This document shows, piece by piece, positions 1-12,395 of a stretch of DNA of 64,000 bases (position 1 is its first letter; the number at the start of each line of letters is the position of its first letter). A model generated the notes under the pieces. That model worked only from the letters and a program-made list of their open reading frames with translations. It was not told where the DNA came from and did no database searches. The DNA comes from Mytilus trossulus (taxonomy: Eukaryota; Mollusca; Bivalvia; Mytilida; Mytilidae): assembly GCF_036588685.1 (NCBI RefSeq), contig NC_086378.1, positions 75,967,127-76,031,126 of the forward strand. Direction: 5' to 3'. The position numbers and the translations under genes are program-made.

Positions 1-71
1 TTTTAAAGTCATTGTGGGCCAAAACAAATTGTTTTTTTTGTTGATTTTTGTACCTTATCATAAAGTTAGAA

Positions 72-290
72 CTAACAGTGTAATACAATGTAAATAAAAT
101 TTGTAACGAAAACAAGAATGTGTCCCAAGTACATGGATGCCCCATCTGCACTATCATTTTCTATGTTTAGTGTACTGTGAAAATGGGATAAAATCTCTAA
201 TTTGGCATTAAAATTAAAGATCATATAATAGGGAACATGTTTACTAAATTTCAAGTTGATTAGACTTCAAGTTCATCAAAAAATTGTTTA
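72..290 (-). repeat. Fragment of the GGGGCAT dispersed repeat
   Basis: On the minus strand this reads like the body of the repeat seen at 27028-27512 and 15058-15280: supports include CAACTTGAA, TTAATGCC, AATTTAGAGATTTTA, GAAAATGATAGTGCAGATGG and GGACACATTCTTGTTTTC. The apparent 60-codon ORF here is repeat sequence. It has a direct counterpart at 15082-15273, so it is not a gene. Confidence 0.7.
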
Positions 291-736
291 AACAGCAATT
301 GTCAATAATATTCAAATACATGAGAGTATATACATATATTTGTTAATGAGTATATGAGCAAAACCTCAATCCAATAAATCTTCTGCCAGAGGAGCCTCTT
401 AAAACAAAAATGTTAATGTAGGTAAATATCTGTTAGCCTGAGATCTAGGCTCACATCAAAATTGTCTAAATATATGAGCAGATTTGCCATTTCAGATCAA
501 ATTTGTTAATTTAAACATGTTAAAAACATAATACATATATTGACATTCCGACTGAAAATTTTGCACTAAATGCTATGATTATTGTGAATTTATTACTAGG
601 GTACCATAATAAGTGGAAAGAGAAAAAGTTGCATTTTCATACATATCTATTTGGTTAGTTTGTTTTTAAAAGTCTGCATACAATAGAGTTATATTAGACA
701 TTCTAAAAATACATTTCAAAATTTATAAATACAAAC

Positions 737-3700
737 CTTCAAATGCTATGGATAAAGGTAACAAGCCAACAATCATCCATGGCTGTATGTGGAACATCAT
801 GTCTAGTGGATTACTTAAACCTAAATATACAGTACAAATCTTATATATCTTATATATGTGGAACATCATAGCACATCTCTCATCAAGTAATATAAACCTA
901 CATAATCAAGATGCACAAAAGAGACAACATTTTTTTTATCTTCTATTGTGCAAGAGGGTACATATTGTTAAACCAATAAAGTCATTGAACCCATGGAAGT
1001 ATTATATTGACAGGAACTACTACGACCCGACTTCAAACGTTTCATCTGCGATACCGCGTCCAATTCAATGACATGTTAATTAGCTTGAAACATGGCACGT
1101 TATTTACATACCAGCGTGTGATGCCCTACAATATTGTCAGTCTCGGTTGCTTTCGGGATTACGGAAATAAACGAAGAAATCCAAAGTTGTGATAAATTCT
1201 TTGGAAACAGCAATCAGCAAACCTCGGCAGATTCCGTTACTTAACTGTGCCGATTGAGTGATTGATGAATTAATGCGAGTCATCATTAATTCTATAGAAA
1301 AACACATTGACGATGGAAATTTGTATCAAATTTATTGAATAAATGCCACATGTCTATTGATTTATTTTCGGTAGACATTGCACTTAATGTAAAAATATAC
1401 ATTGCAAGTTGTTATTATATAAACTACTGTTTACTCCATTGAGTGGCACTCATTTCCTGTATATTTAAGACGAATGTAAATGATCGTTCTGATAAAATCA
1501 AAAGATCAAAGAAATTTCAAATAAATGTAGGAATTATTAAGCTTCGCTCTAAATCCAGGGTAAGATCATTGGTTGGTATATACGAATGTTCAGCTGAACC
1601 CCGATGTGTTGAAATATTTTTTTAGTACTGCGACTCAGGGATTTTTATAGTGACATTATACAAATTCTTGTGCGACTGTTCAATAATATTTACCAGTATC
1701 ATTTGGTCGGATATAGTCATAACATATTTTAGAGGACAGAAATGTATTATCTAAATATCTATTTAACGTAGTTAGATCTCTGTTTTCTTCTGCTGTATTT
1801 TGTTGATTGGTACTTGCTCGATTAATTTTCGTATTGTAAACTGGAAATTTCTACTTTCCAGGATAATCCAGTAACTTAACCATATATGGACCATAATTTG
1901 GTATTCGGCCTTTAGTTTCTTTTTGTATCCTTTTTTATAAGTTCTAAAATTTTAACTTTTATTTTGTGGGTTGTGTTGGTGTTAGAATAGTATGAATGGA
2001 ACAATTGAGTTTTTCGAGAAAAAATTAATACATTTTGATTCACCGTTTACAAAAATGTACATGACATGAAACCAAACAGGAAACCAATCTTTATTTTCTT
2101 TATTTTGCACAATATAATTCAAAAGGCATAAATAAACACCATTACTAGTGTTACTTGCTTCATGTTAATATTTAAAATCTATTTTCAATGTTATATCAAA
2201 GTTTTTTTTAAACCTGACAGGAAACCATAAGAAACCGAAAGCATTTTTTTAGTTTTACTTTATTGCAAAATCTGCTTAAAATAATCTGAACAGTATACTT
2301 TTTCTTAAAATCCATCTTAAATGTAACAGTATTATAAAACTCCTAAATATGTGCTTGTTTTGAAAACAATTAGTACAATTTATTCAGAATTTTCCATATT
2401 TTCTCCATTGATACAGGATACCATAAATCGTTGTATCTTGATGTTTAAGCAAAAAAAATGTATTTATATTTGGTTTTGATATTCCAGTTATATACAATTT
2501 ATTCCAAATCATTGGCAATGTAACATTCTTTAAATCCAGTAAAGAAAAAAACTTTTAACTTGGAATTAAAATCTTTAAAATAGGCACAATGTGATACTTG
2601 TGACCTGTACACCATCTACATGGTTTCCACATTTTAACCGACTTTAGTGGGCTAAAATCAATAAAGTACTTCCTTTCAAGTCATGCATGGTAGAAGTTTA
2701 CTTCTCCTTTGACAAGTTTATTGCGTTTCTAATAAGTGTTTGCAGAACATGAATAAAAAATATTAATTAAAAACTGTGACGAGATTCCAACTTTGTACAT
2801 TCTAAGTGTAACGGTATATTAACATGTATTTGTTATTAAATTACATTTATTCACCTAAAATATCCAGTAATATTTACTGCTGAAGTTAAATCAATCCAAC
2901 GAGCATTGGTACAATGATAAGAGACGTAATTTCGATTGATTTTTCCAACGACTCTTCACGTCATTATCGGGAAACGAAGTGTGTTCTAACGTCTGTCAAA
3001 TATGAAATCTATTTTGTCAAGTCATTGGGCATTTATTTTCACACAGGATCGTATGTAACATTATGCACATAGGAAAAATAACAGACCACCGGCGCAATCT
3101 CTTTGACAATTGTATTTTCCTCTTTTAAACAAGACGAAACAAGTCTACAGATTATGTTTGCTAACATCCCGTTGGAAACAAAAACAATGTTTAGACCTAG
3201 TATTTCGTACATCCGGCCGTAATGGCGTTATCACATGTTAGTCACGTGTTTCATGTATGACCGGAAATGGTTAGAACTTAAGGACAAAAACAATTTTAAT
3301 AAATAACTGGACTTGTGTGAAATGTAACACATAACGACAACGTAATTTTCTTACTTAATTATTACGAAGATCAAAACAAGAATGTAAATCATCTCGGATT
3401 TACCTGTTTGAACATCTCGCGAGAGTTCATATTTGCATATTATTTTTAAGAATTCTATTACAACAAAGCAGATTACATCATCTAAAAATTGCGTTACGAA
3501 ATCGGACACAAAAATTACGCCACTGTTCTTACATCTGCTACATTAATACTTATAGTTCTCGGCATTTTTTTCTCACTATTCTTATTGGTCGATGTTCTTT
3601 GTTATTTGAAAGCAAAAGTTACGAATTTGCCGGTGACGATTATCTATAAATCAGTCAGCGTTATGATCTTCGGAAGCAATAAGTAACGTGAGAAACGACA

Positions 3701-6700
3701 CAAAAATACGGTTGTAGAATCTTTGAAATTCGTATATTTTAATTTTTTTTCTAGGGAAGAGTAGCATACACTTGTATGTTGATAAAAATAATGGCATCTT
3801 TAGATGTAGTTGCAACTTTTCTTACAGTAATTCACATTTTATCACTTTTCTATAGTTATAGGAAACGGAGCCCAATAGCAAATTATGGTCCATATATAAC
3901 TCTTTACTTCACAGTTTTAATATTTATCAAATATATTTATTGTTTACCGGCGGTAACGGGAACACACCTTAATCGCGATTTAAACTTCACCCACAAACTA
4001 ATAAAACAATGTCTCTCACTATTTCAAACCGTTGTAGAATAATTAATTCTGGGCCGATTTTCATTTTTTATGCATCAGTCGATTTGTTTAAATTAGTTCT
4101 TCACGAATAAAGGTCTACCGACGCGATTGAAATAAGTAAAGGTGTTTTCCGACAGGTACTATTGTTAAGCTGTCTCGATTAAAACCATGTGATTGATAAA
4201 AAGTATCACTGGTCAATTTATGACGGCGGCATCGCACATGGTCACAAAGGGCTATTAACGATAACATACTAATTAGTCAGTTTCCATATCTTTTCTACAG
4301 AGCTCCCCGGGTTATAAATAAGTGCTAATAAGTCGTTGTAGTTCCTGTCAATACAATACTTCCATGTTGAACCTTAATGTGAAATATTGATGCTTATCAA
4401 TAATATGTAGCGTTATAGATGGGGTTGTGTGTTAACAGAAATGATTGGCCATGCTGGATTCTTGAATACCTGTCCTGGGTTGAGGCCTGTAATTCAGTGG
4501 TTGCTGTCTGTCATATTTGGTTTTTGTTCAATGTATTTTCATAAATTAGGTTGTTGGTTTTCTGTTTAGTAGTTTTGCATTTATTCATTTATTGGCCTTT
4601 AGTGACTGGCTGTGTGTTGTAGGTTTTGCTCATTGTTAGTGGCATATGGTTGCTTAAATCCACAAAATTTTGAACTCCAATTATTGTTTTTTGAAAATAT
4701 TTGCTAAACAAAGTTTCATGTCTTTCACCAATAATATAAAACTTTAATCAAGAGAGACAAATAATGAAAGACTATTTTCACCTTTTAACTTATTTTGCAA
4801 GAGGATACTTATTAATATTGGCAATGCAGTTATTAAGTGTGCTAGTGCACTTAGTGTTGAATTGCACCAAAAGACCTGATACTAAAATTTGTGTACAAGT
4901 GTTACCTATTTCATGTTTTTGTGTGACTATTTGTGCCAATGTCCATCTGAGACCAGACAAAATGGAGGCTGCAAATACCATAAGGAACCCCTCTAGTTGA
5001 AATTGTGTTGATTGGAAAGTGAACATAAACAGACCTCCAGCTATAAATAATACTACAAATATTAATGACCATCTCTGAAAAAAAGAAAAAAAAGACACTT
5101 TGATTATGTCCAGAAGTGTTTTAAGGCTAACATGATATTGTAATAGAAATGATTTTAAACAATACATAATAATACAAAAAATATTGTCTAGATATAGGAA
5201 CTCCTTTAACTTTGATAATTGAGGCTCAAATGCAATACAAATGTTGAAGATCTGGTAAAGAAGCCATTTTAGGTCAACTGTCAATCAGTTAAGGATATTC
5301 AGTCTAAACTTTCTTTATTTCTTTTAATCTTCATATATAAATATCTCAAAATTTAAACAAAAAGATGAACTCAAAAGATGGACTTTTAAAAGGAATTTGT
5401 ATTGTAAGGACTCATTGTTGAAGGCATTCAGAGATTTGAAGATAATATCTTGCCTCAAGATCAATAAACTGTGCTACTTTTGTATGATTTCATGAGACAT
5501 TGGTGTGTTCACTTTATGTCTTATACTACATGCAGATCAAATTATGGTCCTTATGTCAAAAAAATTAATCAATGAGAAAAAGATAATAGCTGTAAGTGAA
5601 GTTGTGTATTACATTATAAACAAGCCATAAAATATCATCAAAGAGTTGACAAGTTCTTCAGCAGTGGTTGTTTCAATGTGGAGAATAAGTCGTATCCCAT
5701 GATATTCTATTTATGCACATGTCTAAGATTGTTATGCATGCAAATTTATGCACATGATGTTGTATTGATCCAAACACTGCATTAATCTTTGATGTTATCA
5801 CCTAATTTTTGTATGTAAAATGAAATCTGACACAGTAGCACAGACTATCTCAGAACTAAAATATAATAACATATATATTCTTTTATATTACAACAGGCTA
5901 TCTTATAATGAATAAAAGTACCTACTGGTTTTTCTAGTCTAAAACACAAAGAAAATCCTAGTATAAATACAACAGCTGTTGACTTGGTCATTGTATATCT
6001 ATAAATAAATATGCATAAATTATATAAACAGTCATGAGAAATCATTTGTATCTTTTTATTTCTGATCAGATCTGATGTTTCACTGATTTTAAGTGATTTA
6101 CTCCATAAATAGCTTTTATCATTTGTATTTCTACATTTAACAAAAAAATAACATATTCATATGATTGAATAAAACTTGGTGTTATATGTTCTCAATATAG
6201 GATATGTTTGAGTTACTTCTATTTCAAGTTATTAATGCAACATCATTTTATATGGAAATACATATATTTGTGTCAAATTTTAAACTCTTTCTGGTGCCTT
6301 TTCTTCTTACTAGCGGTAAATTGATATGATTGAATTTAAGGAGATTTATACTTACAATGATACAGTTATAAACTCAAAGCTCCAGTTTGATAATGCTATA
6401 TCCAGAATACTGGCAATACCTGTAAAATACAAAAACCCTATAATCAACAAAAACATATTCATAAACAGACAAACACAAATGTTTTTTATCATCTTTTTTA
6501 AAAATCCTGTTTTGATTCTGTAAAAAAACTCATCAGTCATCATATATACCAGGATTAAAATTTTCTAGTTGCGGCAGACGTGCGTTTTATCTGCAAAAGA
6601 CTCATTAGTGACATGTGAATAAAAAAAAGTTAAACAGACAGTAAAGAACAAAGTTGAAGAGCATTGAGGACCTAGATTGGTGAATTTCAAACTACTGCAT

Positions 6701-8305
6701 CTACTTGCTGAACTAAAAACAACTTTTTGCTCGCAGATAACACAATTTTTAATTTTCATCTTTATACCATGTCTCATTGGGGACTTTTGAGGTGCTCATA
6801 GATAATGAAAATATGAGAAACATACATCATGTACATATCAACAACTTGTTTTCACTTTTTTCAGAAAAAATATTTTCAAAAATAGTTCTGTAACTATAAT
6901 TTTGAAATCTTTTTCTGAAACACCATATTTGTATACAGTTTAAATTGAATGTATTTTATAATGAAACAATACCTGTAGGAGCAACTTTCTTGACATTCAT
7001 GTCCCAAGGTAAAGTAACTCTCTCTTTACTGGTACACACTTGTATTAAACATCTACATAATCCTGCCAGTATGAACTTGATGACTAGATGGGCCATTGTT
7101 AATGATAATGGAATCTTGAAATGCTGAAATATACATTTTAAAAGCATAAATTAAAAACATGAAGATAAACAATTACCATAAAACATGAAGATAAACAATT
7201 ACCATAAAACATTTCCAGTATAATTTGTATGACTAAACAGAACCATAATTTAAGTGTGATATGTACTGATCATCGTGATTTCTTCACATTAAAAAACATA
7301 AACTATAAAGGACCAGCTATGAGTCACAATATTATTTTCACTGAGATTACTTAAATAAATGCAAAGACAATCTTACATTGTCTGCATTGTGTTTTCTCAC
7401 AATTAGTCATGTTAATTGATTTAAAATCTTGTACTATGTCTATAATAAAATTGAGAATGGAAATGGGGAATGTGTCAAAGAGACAACAACCCGACCAAAT
7501 AAAAAAACAACAGCAGAAGGTCACCAACAGGTCTTCAATGTAGCGAGAAATTCCCGCACCCGGAGGCGTCCTTCACCAGGCCCCTAAACAAATATATACT
7601 AGTTCAGTGATAATGAACGCCATACTAATTTCCAAATTATACACAAGAAACTAAAATTAAAATAATACAAGACTAACAAAGGCCAGAGGCTCCTGACTTG
7701 GGACAGGCGCAAAAATGCGGCGGGGTTAAACATGTTTATGAGATCTCAACCCTCCCCCTATACCTCTAACCAATATAAGTCTTTGTACACCGTGGTCGGT
7801 GGGATTTTCAAAATAAGAATTGAATATAAGTGAAATAAGGATAAGAGAATGTGCACATGTTCTATCAAACATGCAACAACTTTATTTAAGATTTAATTCA
7901 TTTTAACAATATACATGTTATAGAGGAGAATAAATCACATATTTCCAACATCAACTATACATGTACATCAATTCATGCATGTACAATGTAACTCTTAATA
8001 AATAAAATGCCAACATAATCATATACCTACTATTCTTAGGATCTTATCATTGTTGTAATGTTCGTTGTTCAAGCTTTCATAAACATGATAAAGACTGCTA
8101 AAAAAAGAACTTACATGAATAAACCTCTGGTTGTAAAATGTCAATCCAATGGAAAATGTGTAGTAAAATATAACTAAACATAATGTTTTTAATGCTAGTT
8201 TTATAAATGTACAGGAACACAGTGAAGTTTTTACAATTTTGGCTTTTGGTTCGACGACATCCTCTATGACCCTCATAGGGGGCCTTCTTTTCTTCCCCAT
8301 GTTGT
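737..8305 (-). CDS. SLC35C2: SLC35C2, solute carrier family 35 member C2 (3' end beyond window)
   Basis: Multi-pass transporter of the drug/metabolite-transporter superfamily. The vertebrate protein is a Golgi/ERGIC membrane protein linked to GDP-fucose supply and Notch fucosylation. Exons on the minus strand, in coding order: 8305-8115 (ATG at 8300), 7123-6973, 6419-6356, 5998-5926, 5074-4906, 820-737. All introns are GT..AG and phases match, giving 242 codons of the roughly 365 in the human protein. Recognisable blocks are [15 protein letters not shown] (about residues 44-58), [56 protein letters not shown] and [20 protein letters not shown], all close to SLC35C2 as I remember it. For exon 4 I chose donor GTAGGT after CCA rather than the overlapping GTACTT, because only this keeps phase 0. 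The start follows an acceptor at 8306, so there is probably a 5' UTR intron. The last intron seen (4905-821) holds a 3.4-kb transposon. The final exons must lie to the left of base 1. Confidence 0.9.
992..4366. mobile_element. 3.4-kb terminal-inverted-repeat DNA transposon with 7-bp target duplication
   Basis: The left end begins CATGGAAGTATTATATTGAC. The reverse complement of the right end begins CATGGAAGTATTGTATTGAC, and identity continues with AGGAACTAC and then ACGAC, giving about 34 bp with two mismatches. Both ends are flanked by TTGAACC (985-991 and 4367-4373), a perfect 7-bp target site duplication. The element sits in an SLC35C2 intron. No transposase ORF is visible. The interior holds only short ORFs, two of them hydrophobic (3489-3686, 3776-4042), so this is probably a non-autonomous or decayed copy. 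A 7-bp duplication with CATG ends might suit the P-element or Dada groups, but the superfamily is not established. Confidence 0.8.
3489..4042 (+). other. Two short hydrophobic ORFs inside the 3.4-kb transposon
   Basis: ORF 3489-3686 (65 codons) has one strong membrane segment, [23 protein letters not shown] 3776-4042 (88 codons) starts [16 protein letters not shown] and has two hydrophobic stretches. A possible acceptor, TTTTTCTAG, lies before the second. I recognise neither. They could be exons of a captured gene or chance ORFs in AT-rich DNA. They are unlikely to belong to SLC35C2, which runs on the other strand. Confidence 0.2.
4485..4655 (+). repeat. Diverged fragment of a dispersed repeat with GTAATTCAGTGGTTG
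   Basis: The stretch starting CCTGTAATTCAGTGGTTG matches in order the better copy at 61515-61780 and the fragment at 56380-56640, including the later GTGGCATATGGTTGC-like end. It is noncoding and lies in an SLC35C2 intron. Confidence 0.5.
5075..5925. other. SLC35C2 intron, no recognisable content
   Basis: AT-rich sequence between the exons at 5074-4906 and 5998-5926. I see no coding exon and no repeat shared with elsewhere in the window. Confidence 0.6.
7157..7207. repeat. 25-bp tandem duplication
   Basis: ACATGAAGATAAACAATTAC is followed by CATAAA and occurs twice back to back in an SLC35C2 intron. The two copies are identical, so the duplication is probably recent. Confidence 0.8.
7445..7810 (+). 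repeat. Dispersed repeat (GGAAATGGGGAATGTGTCAA family)
   Basis: It starts AATGGAAATGGGGAATGTGT, then CAAAGAGACAACAACCCGAC, AACAGCAGAAGGTCACCAAC, CCCGCACCCGGAGGCGTCC and GGCCAGAGGCTCCTGACTTG, and ends near GTACACCGTGGTCGGTGGG. Truncated copies occur at 17150-17183 and 27941-28005. I know this type as very common in mussel genomic and transcript data. It has no ORF and lies in the first coding intron of SLC35C2. Confidence 0.75.
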
Positions 8306-10027
8306 CTACAAAATAAAGAATTATTTCAGAAAATAAAAGTGATGTTAGATAACATAAGGATTCATATACAATGTATAAATTTGTATCATTCAAAAAGCTT
8401 ACAATTTATAATTCATTCTACTGTGAATTCAGATCCTGTATGAATGTTCTGGACCATACAAGTATTTGGACCATACATGTAGTCACCATACACCTATGGA
8501 CATGACCATATGCGTATGGTCCAGGTAATTAATACGATAAACTTTAAGCTTGAAGAATAGTGTTTGTCGTTGGTTCATGTCCATCATAATTTTGTTGTTA
8601 ATTTTGTTGTTTTTTAACTATGTTGATCGTTTCTCATTAGTTTCTAATTTTTCATGTCTTAGTCTTATAGAACCACCTATAAGGTATAGATTTTCTCATT
8701 GTCGAATGAAATATGGTGGCCTACAATTGCTGAGAGGTCTCAAATAATTATCCCTTACCATTCATTGGCATTATTTTTGGAAAGAATTGATATGTTATAG
8801 GATTGGACAAAGTCAATCAATTTTTAACATGTCAATTAGATAATGTAGAAATTGTGCATTTTATCTTAATGCAGGTCATAAATTACTGTTCAAGTCATTT
8901 GGCAAGACTTTTTAGCATTAATCGTCAAGAATGTACCCCAATTACGAACTACATTTGTGTACATGTACCAACACTAAACAGAATAAATGTTCTAAGCTAC
9001 ACATACTGTCTACCTAAAGTATCATAGTTGGTTGATTTTGCAAATAAATAACTTTACGGCACTATAATCACAGTGCCAATGTAAGGGCAGAATAATTACT
9101 GTTTATCATTATCAGTGTTTAATAGTAATAAATAAATAATAAATAAGCTTTATTTAGAGTCGGTATATAAACATCTACACAAACATAAGCTACAGTGAAC
9201 TTTTAACTGACATACATGTACAAGACAAAACATACAACACTGACATCTATCATGTATGTACAAATGTAACTACAATTCCAATGCAGAAACAGATGAACCT
9301 TAAATCATAATCTAGTGGATATATAACATGTATAATAGTATAATTTATACTGTTACATATCCACCAAAATTATATACATTTAAGTTTTAAAACTGTGTAC
9401 AGGCATGAACAGCCGGTATTGATTCGTAAGTATAATGCATTTGTCCATCATCCTCCAACAGATTTTACTTATTCATACATGCTTTTTCAGTAGATTGTCA
9501 TCTCTACGCTGGTCAAGGAGTCATTGCTGTATCCTTCTATATTAGATGGGAGATTTTGTTTACATGTTTGCCACATTTCAATGTCCGGTATTGGGTAAGG
9601 ATTTAGACCGGCTCAGCAACTTCCTGTTTTAATTTTCCCGGACTTTTTCCATTATTTTATGCTATTCTGACTTTTCCAGAAATCTACTCTGCAGCATTAT
9701 ATCTTATGGTATTTCAAAAGTTGTCTTCATGAGGAACGGATTCAGAACTGCATAAAACAGGTTGTTATGATAGCCTCATGAAAGCTGTGGAGGGGACATG
9801 CATAATTTTGTGTGATAAAATAGCCTGTCTATTGTAAATATCAAAATATGGATATGGAACAGCCTCTCACAACCTTTGGTGGACAGTACCTCACTAGATA
9901 CTTTCAAGCAGGGATTACTGAGCATAAACAACAAATGAATACAGGGGGACCAACCAGAATTCTTCTTTGACATTTTCTTATATACTAAGAGAGGCTCAAT
10001 GTCTTCATTTACTGGTTTTATTAAGTA
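8306..10027. other. Upstream region of SLC35C2, no gene recognised
   Basis: This must hold the SLC35C2 promoter and any 5' UTR exon, but I cannot place them. A CATACACCTATGGACATGAC-like set of short CCATA/TATGG inverted motifs lies at 8445-8525. The ORF at 9776-10087 begins inside a repeat and its remainder matches nothing I recognise. Confidence 0.5.
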
Positions 10028-10258
10028 TATAGATATAGGAAGATGTCGTGTGAGTGCCAATGAGACAACTCTCCATCCAAAAAACAATTTAAAAAATTAA
10101 ACCATTATTGAGCTACGGTTCCGCAGCAAGTACTAGCTATAATGGGCGCCAAACCCATTCAAACGAGAAAACCATCGGTCTAATCTATATAAAAAATGAG
10201 AAACACGTATAAATTACATAAGCAAACGACAACTACAATGACTACTGTACATCAGAGT
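10028..10258 (-). repeat. Dispersed mussel repeat (GATATAGGAAGATGT family), minus copy
   Basis: The plus strand reads ATAGATATAGGAAGATGTCG, then GAGTGCCAATGAGACAACTC, TCCATCCAAA, AACGAGAAAACCATCGGTCT and CAAACGACAACTAC. It is the reverse complement of the copy at 30775-31018. Partial copies lie at 39198-39300 (-) and 63780-63900 (-). Confidence 0.75.
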
Positions 10259-10259
10259 T

Positions 10260-11732
10260 TTAGCTCACCTGGTCCAAAGGGCCAAGTGAGCTTTTCTCAT
10301 CACTTGGTGTCTGTCATCTGTCGTCCGTCGTCGTCTGTTGTTAACTTTTACAAAAATCTTCTCCTCTGAAACTACTGGGCCAAATTATTCCAAACTTAGC
10401 AACAATAATCTTTGGGGTAGCTAGTTTATAATGTGTTTAAGATGTAATTAAAAATGTTCAGCAAAGTAAGATTTACAAATAATTCAACATGACCAAAATG
10501 GTCAGTTGATCCCTTTAGGACTCAGTATTAGGAGTTATTGCCCTTTATAGTCAATTTTTAACCATTTTTGGAATCTTAGTAATCTTTTACAAAAATCTTC
10601 TCCTCTGAAACTACTGGGCCAAATTAATGGAAACTTGGCCACAATCATCATTGGGGTATTTAGTTTAAAAAATGTGTGGTGTGACCCGACCAACCAATCA
10701 AGATGGCTGCCATGGCTAAAAATAGAACAAAGGGGTAAAATGCAGTTTTTGGCTTATAACTCAAAAACCAAAGCATTTAGAGCAAATCTGACAAGATGTA
10801 AAATTGTTTATCAGGTCAAGATCTATCTGCCCTGAAATTTTTAGATGAATTGGACAACCTGTCGTTAGGTTGCTGACCCTGAATTGGTTATTTTAAGGAA
10901 ATTTTGCCATTTTTTTTTATTATCTTGAATATTATTATAGACAGAGATAAACTGTAAACGGCAATAATGCACATGGTTAGATTGTATATTTATATAAAGA
11001 AAACTTGTTAATTTATTGTATTATTCGAAATATTTTAACAAATAACAATGGTTTTAAAAATCATTTTTTTCAAATGAGCCATTTAAGGGGAGATAACTCT
11101 TTTAGTACAAAATTTATACTGGGCTAATAGGGAAATTTTTTATTTTTACTTGTGGCAAGAAAACAAGTTCGGTGACACCATGTTTTCTTTTTATTTTCTT
11201 AAAACATATTATGAAACCTATCTTCTCACAATTTCTTTCAAAAATCTGTCTCATTGAATTTTTTTTATACTCACTAATGTGTTTTTTCATGAACAAACTA
11301 ACCAAATTTAGACAATTTTCAACAACTCATAGCTTGAAAAATAGCACGGTGACCCATACTTTTTATTATATTTTTGAAAAAAGCATAGTAAAATCTTCAT
11401 TTTGGTAAATTATAAGAAAATTCTGTCTCAAAAAACATTTACTTATGATCTACCTTAAGGAGTTATTGTCCTTTATAGCCAATTTTTAACAATTTTCATA
11501 AAATTTGTAAATTTTTACTAACATTTTCCACTGAAACTACTAGGCTTTATAAAGTTAATTATAGATAGTAATAATTGTAAGCAGCAAGAATGTTCAGTAA
11601 AATAAGATGTACAAACACATCACCATCACCTAAACACAATTTTTATCATGAATCCATTTGCGTCCTTTGTTTGATATTCACATAGACCAAGGTGAGCGAA
11701 ACCGGCTCTTTAGAGCCTCTAGTTTGATTTGG
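10260..11732 (+). repeat. Long AGGTGAGC dispersed repeat
   Basis: It starts TTTTAGCTCACCTGGTCCAA and GGGCCAAGTGAGCTTTTCTC, and carries the duplicated block CTTCTCCTCTGAAACTACTG GGCCAAATTA at 10360-10390 and 10595-10625. It ends with CAAGGTGAGCGAAACCGGCT and TTTAGAGCCTCTAGTTT. The termini are inverted (GCTCACC / GGTGAGC). A shorter copy lies reversed at 56725-57115. An internal block at 11085-11400 resembles the element at 38161-38760. The short ORFs here are not genes. Confidence 0.75.
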
Positions 11733-12395
11733 GACAGGTGCAAACATTTGCAGCGGGATTAAATGTTTTAATGGTACCAAACCTCCTCCCTGTTTCTGCA
11801 ACAGAAGTCTGTTTCATCAATCATCAAGTAAAGAACGAAATCATTTTCTCTAATGTTTTAGCAAAAAATCTATCTTGTCAAATTTGTTTGTTACAAAATT
11901 GGTATATTTGGAAATTTCAAATAAAAAAAAAAAATGGGGGATGGGCATGAAATTTTCTGTGATTTGTTCAACTTGTTAACATAAACTAAATTATCATAAA
12001 TGAAAGACCATGCATACTGCATCAAAAATGATCGAACATTTATCCTCATATCCACGTCCTTGTTACATTTAGAAACCTCTGAGTTTAAAATGTCATCATG
12101 ATGTGGATGCTTGTGTATCTGAGCAAACATGCAAGCTACACCACTGAAATCTGTTTTTTGGACGATCATGATCAATGCCCTATTTTTACCAATAAACATG
12201 TAAATGATTAACCAAAATTATTGAAGACTTCTATTGTATGAATTATTAAGTAAAAAGTGTAAATAAAATGCTTTATATGTTGCAAAACTATTTCAGATCA
12301 TCTTGAACATAAAATATTTATAGTATATTTTTTGCATAACCATTAACCATGTTAGCCATGGTAACTGTCATTACTGTAACATTACAGAATTCAAG

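Noticed and set aside
4790..5284. A single-exon 164-residue membrane protein
   Set aside because: Only 4906-5074 is coding; both sides are introns of SLC35C2, shown by AG/GT borders and agreement with the family.
9776..10087. 103-codon minus-strand ORF
   Set aside because: Its first third is a dispersed repeat read backwards and the remainder matches no family I know.
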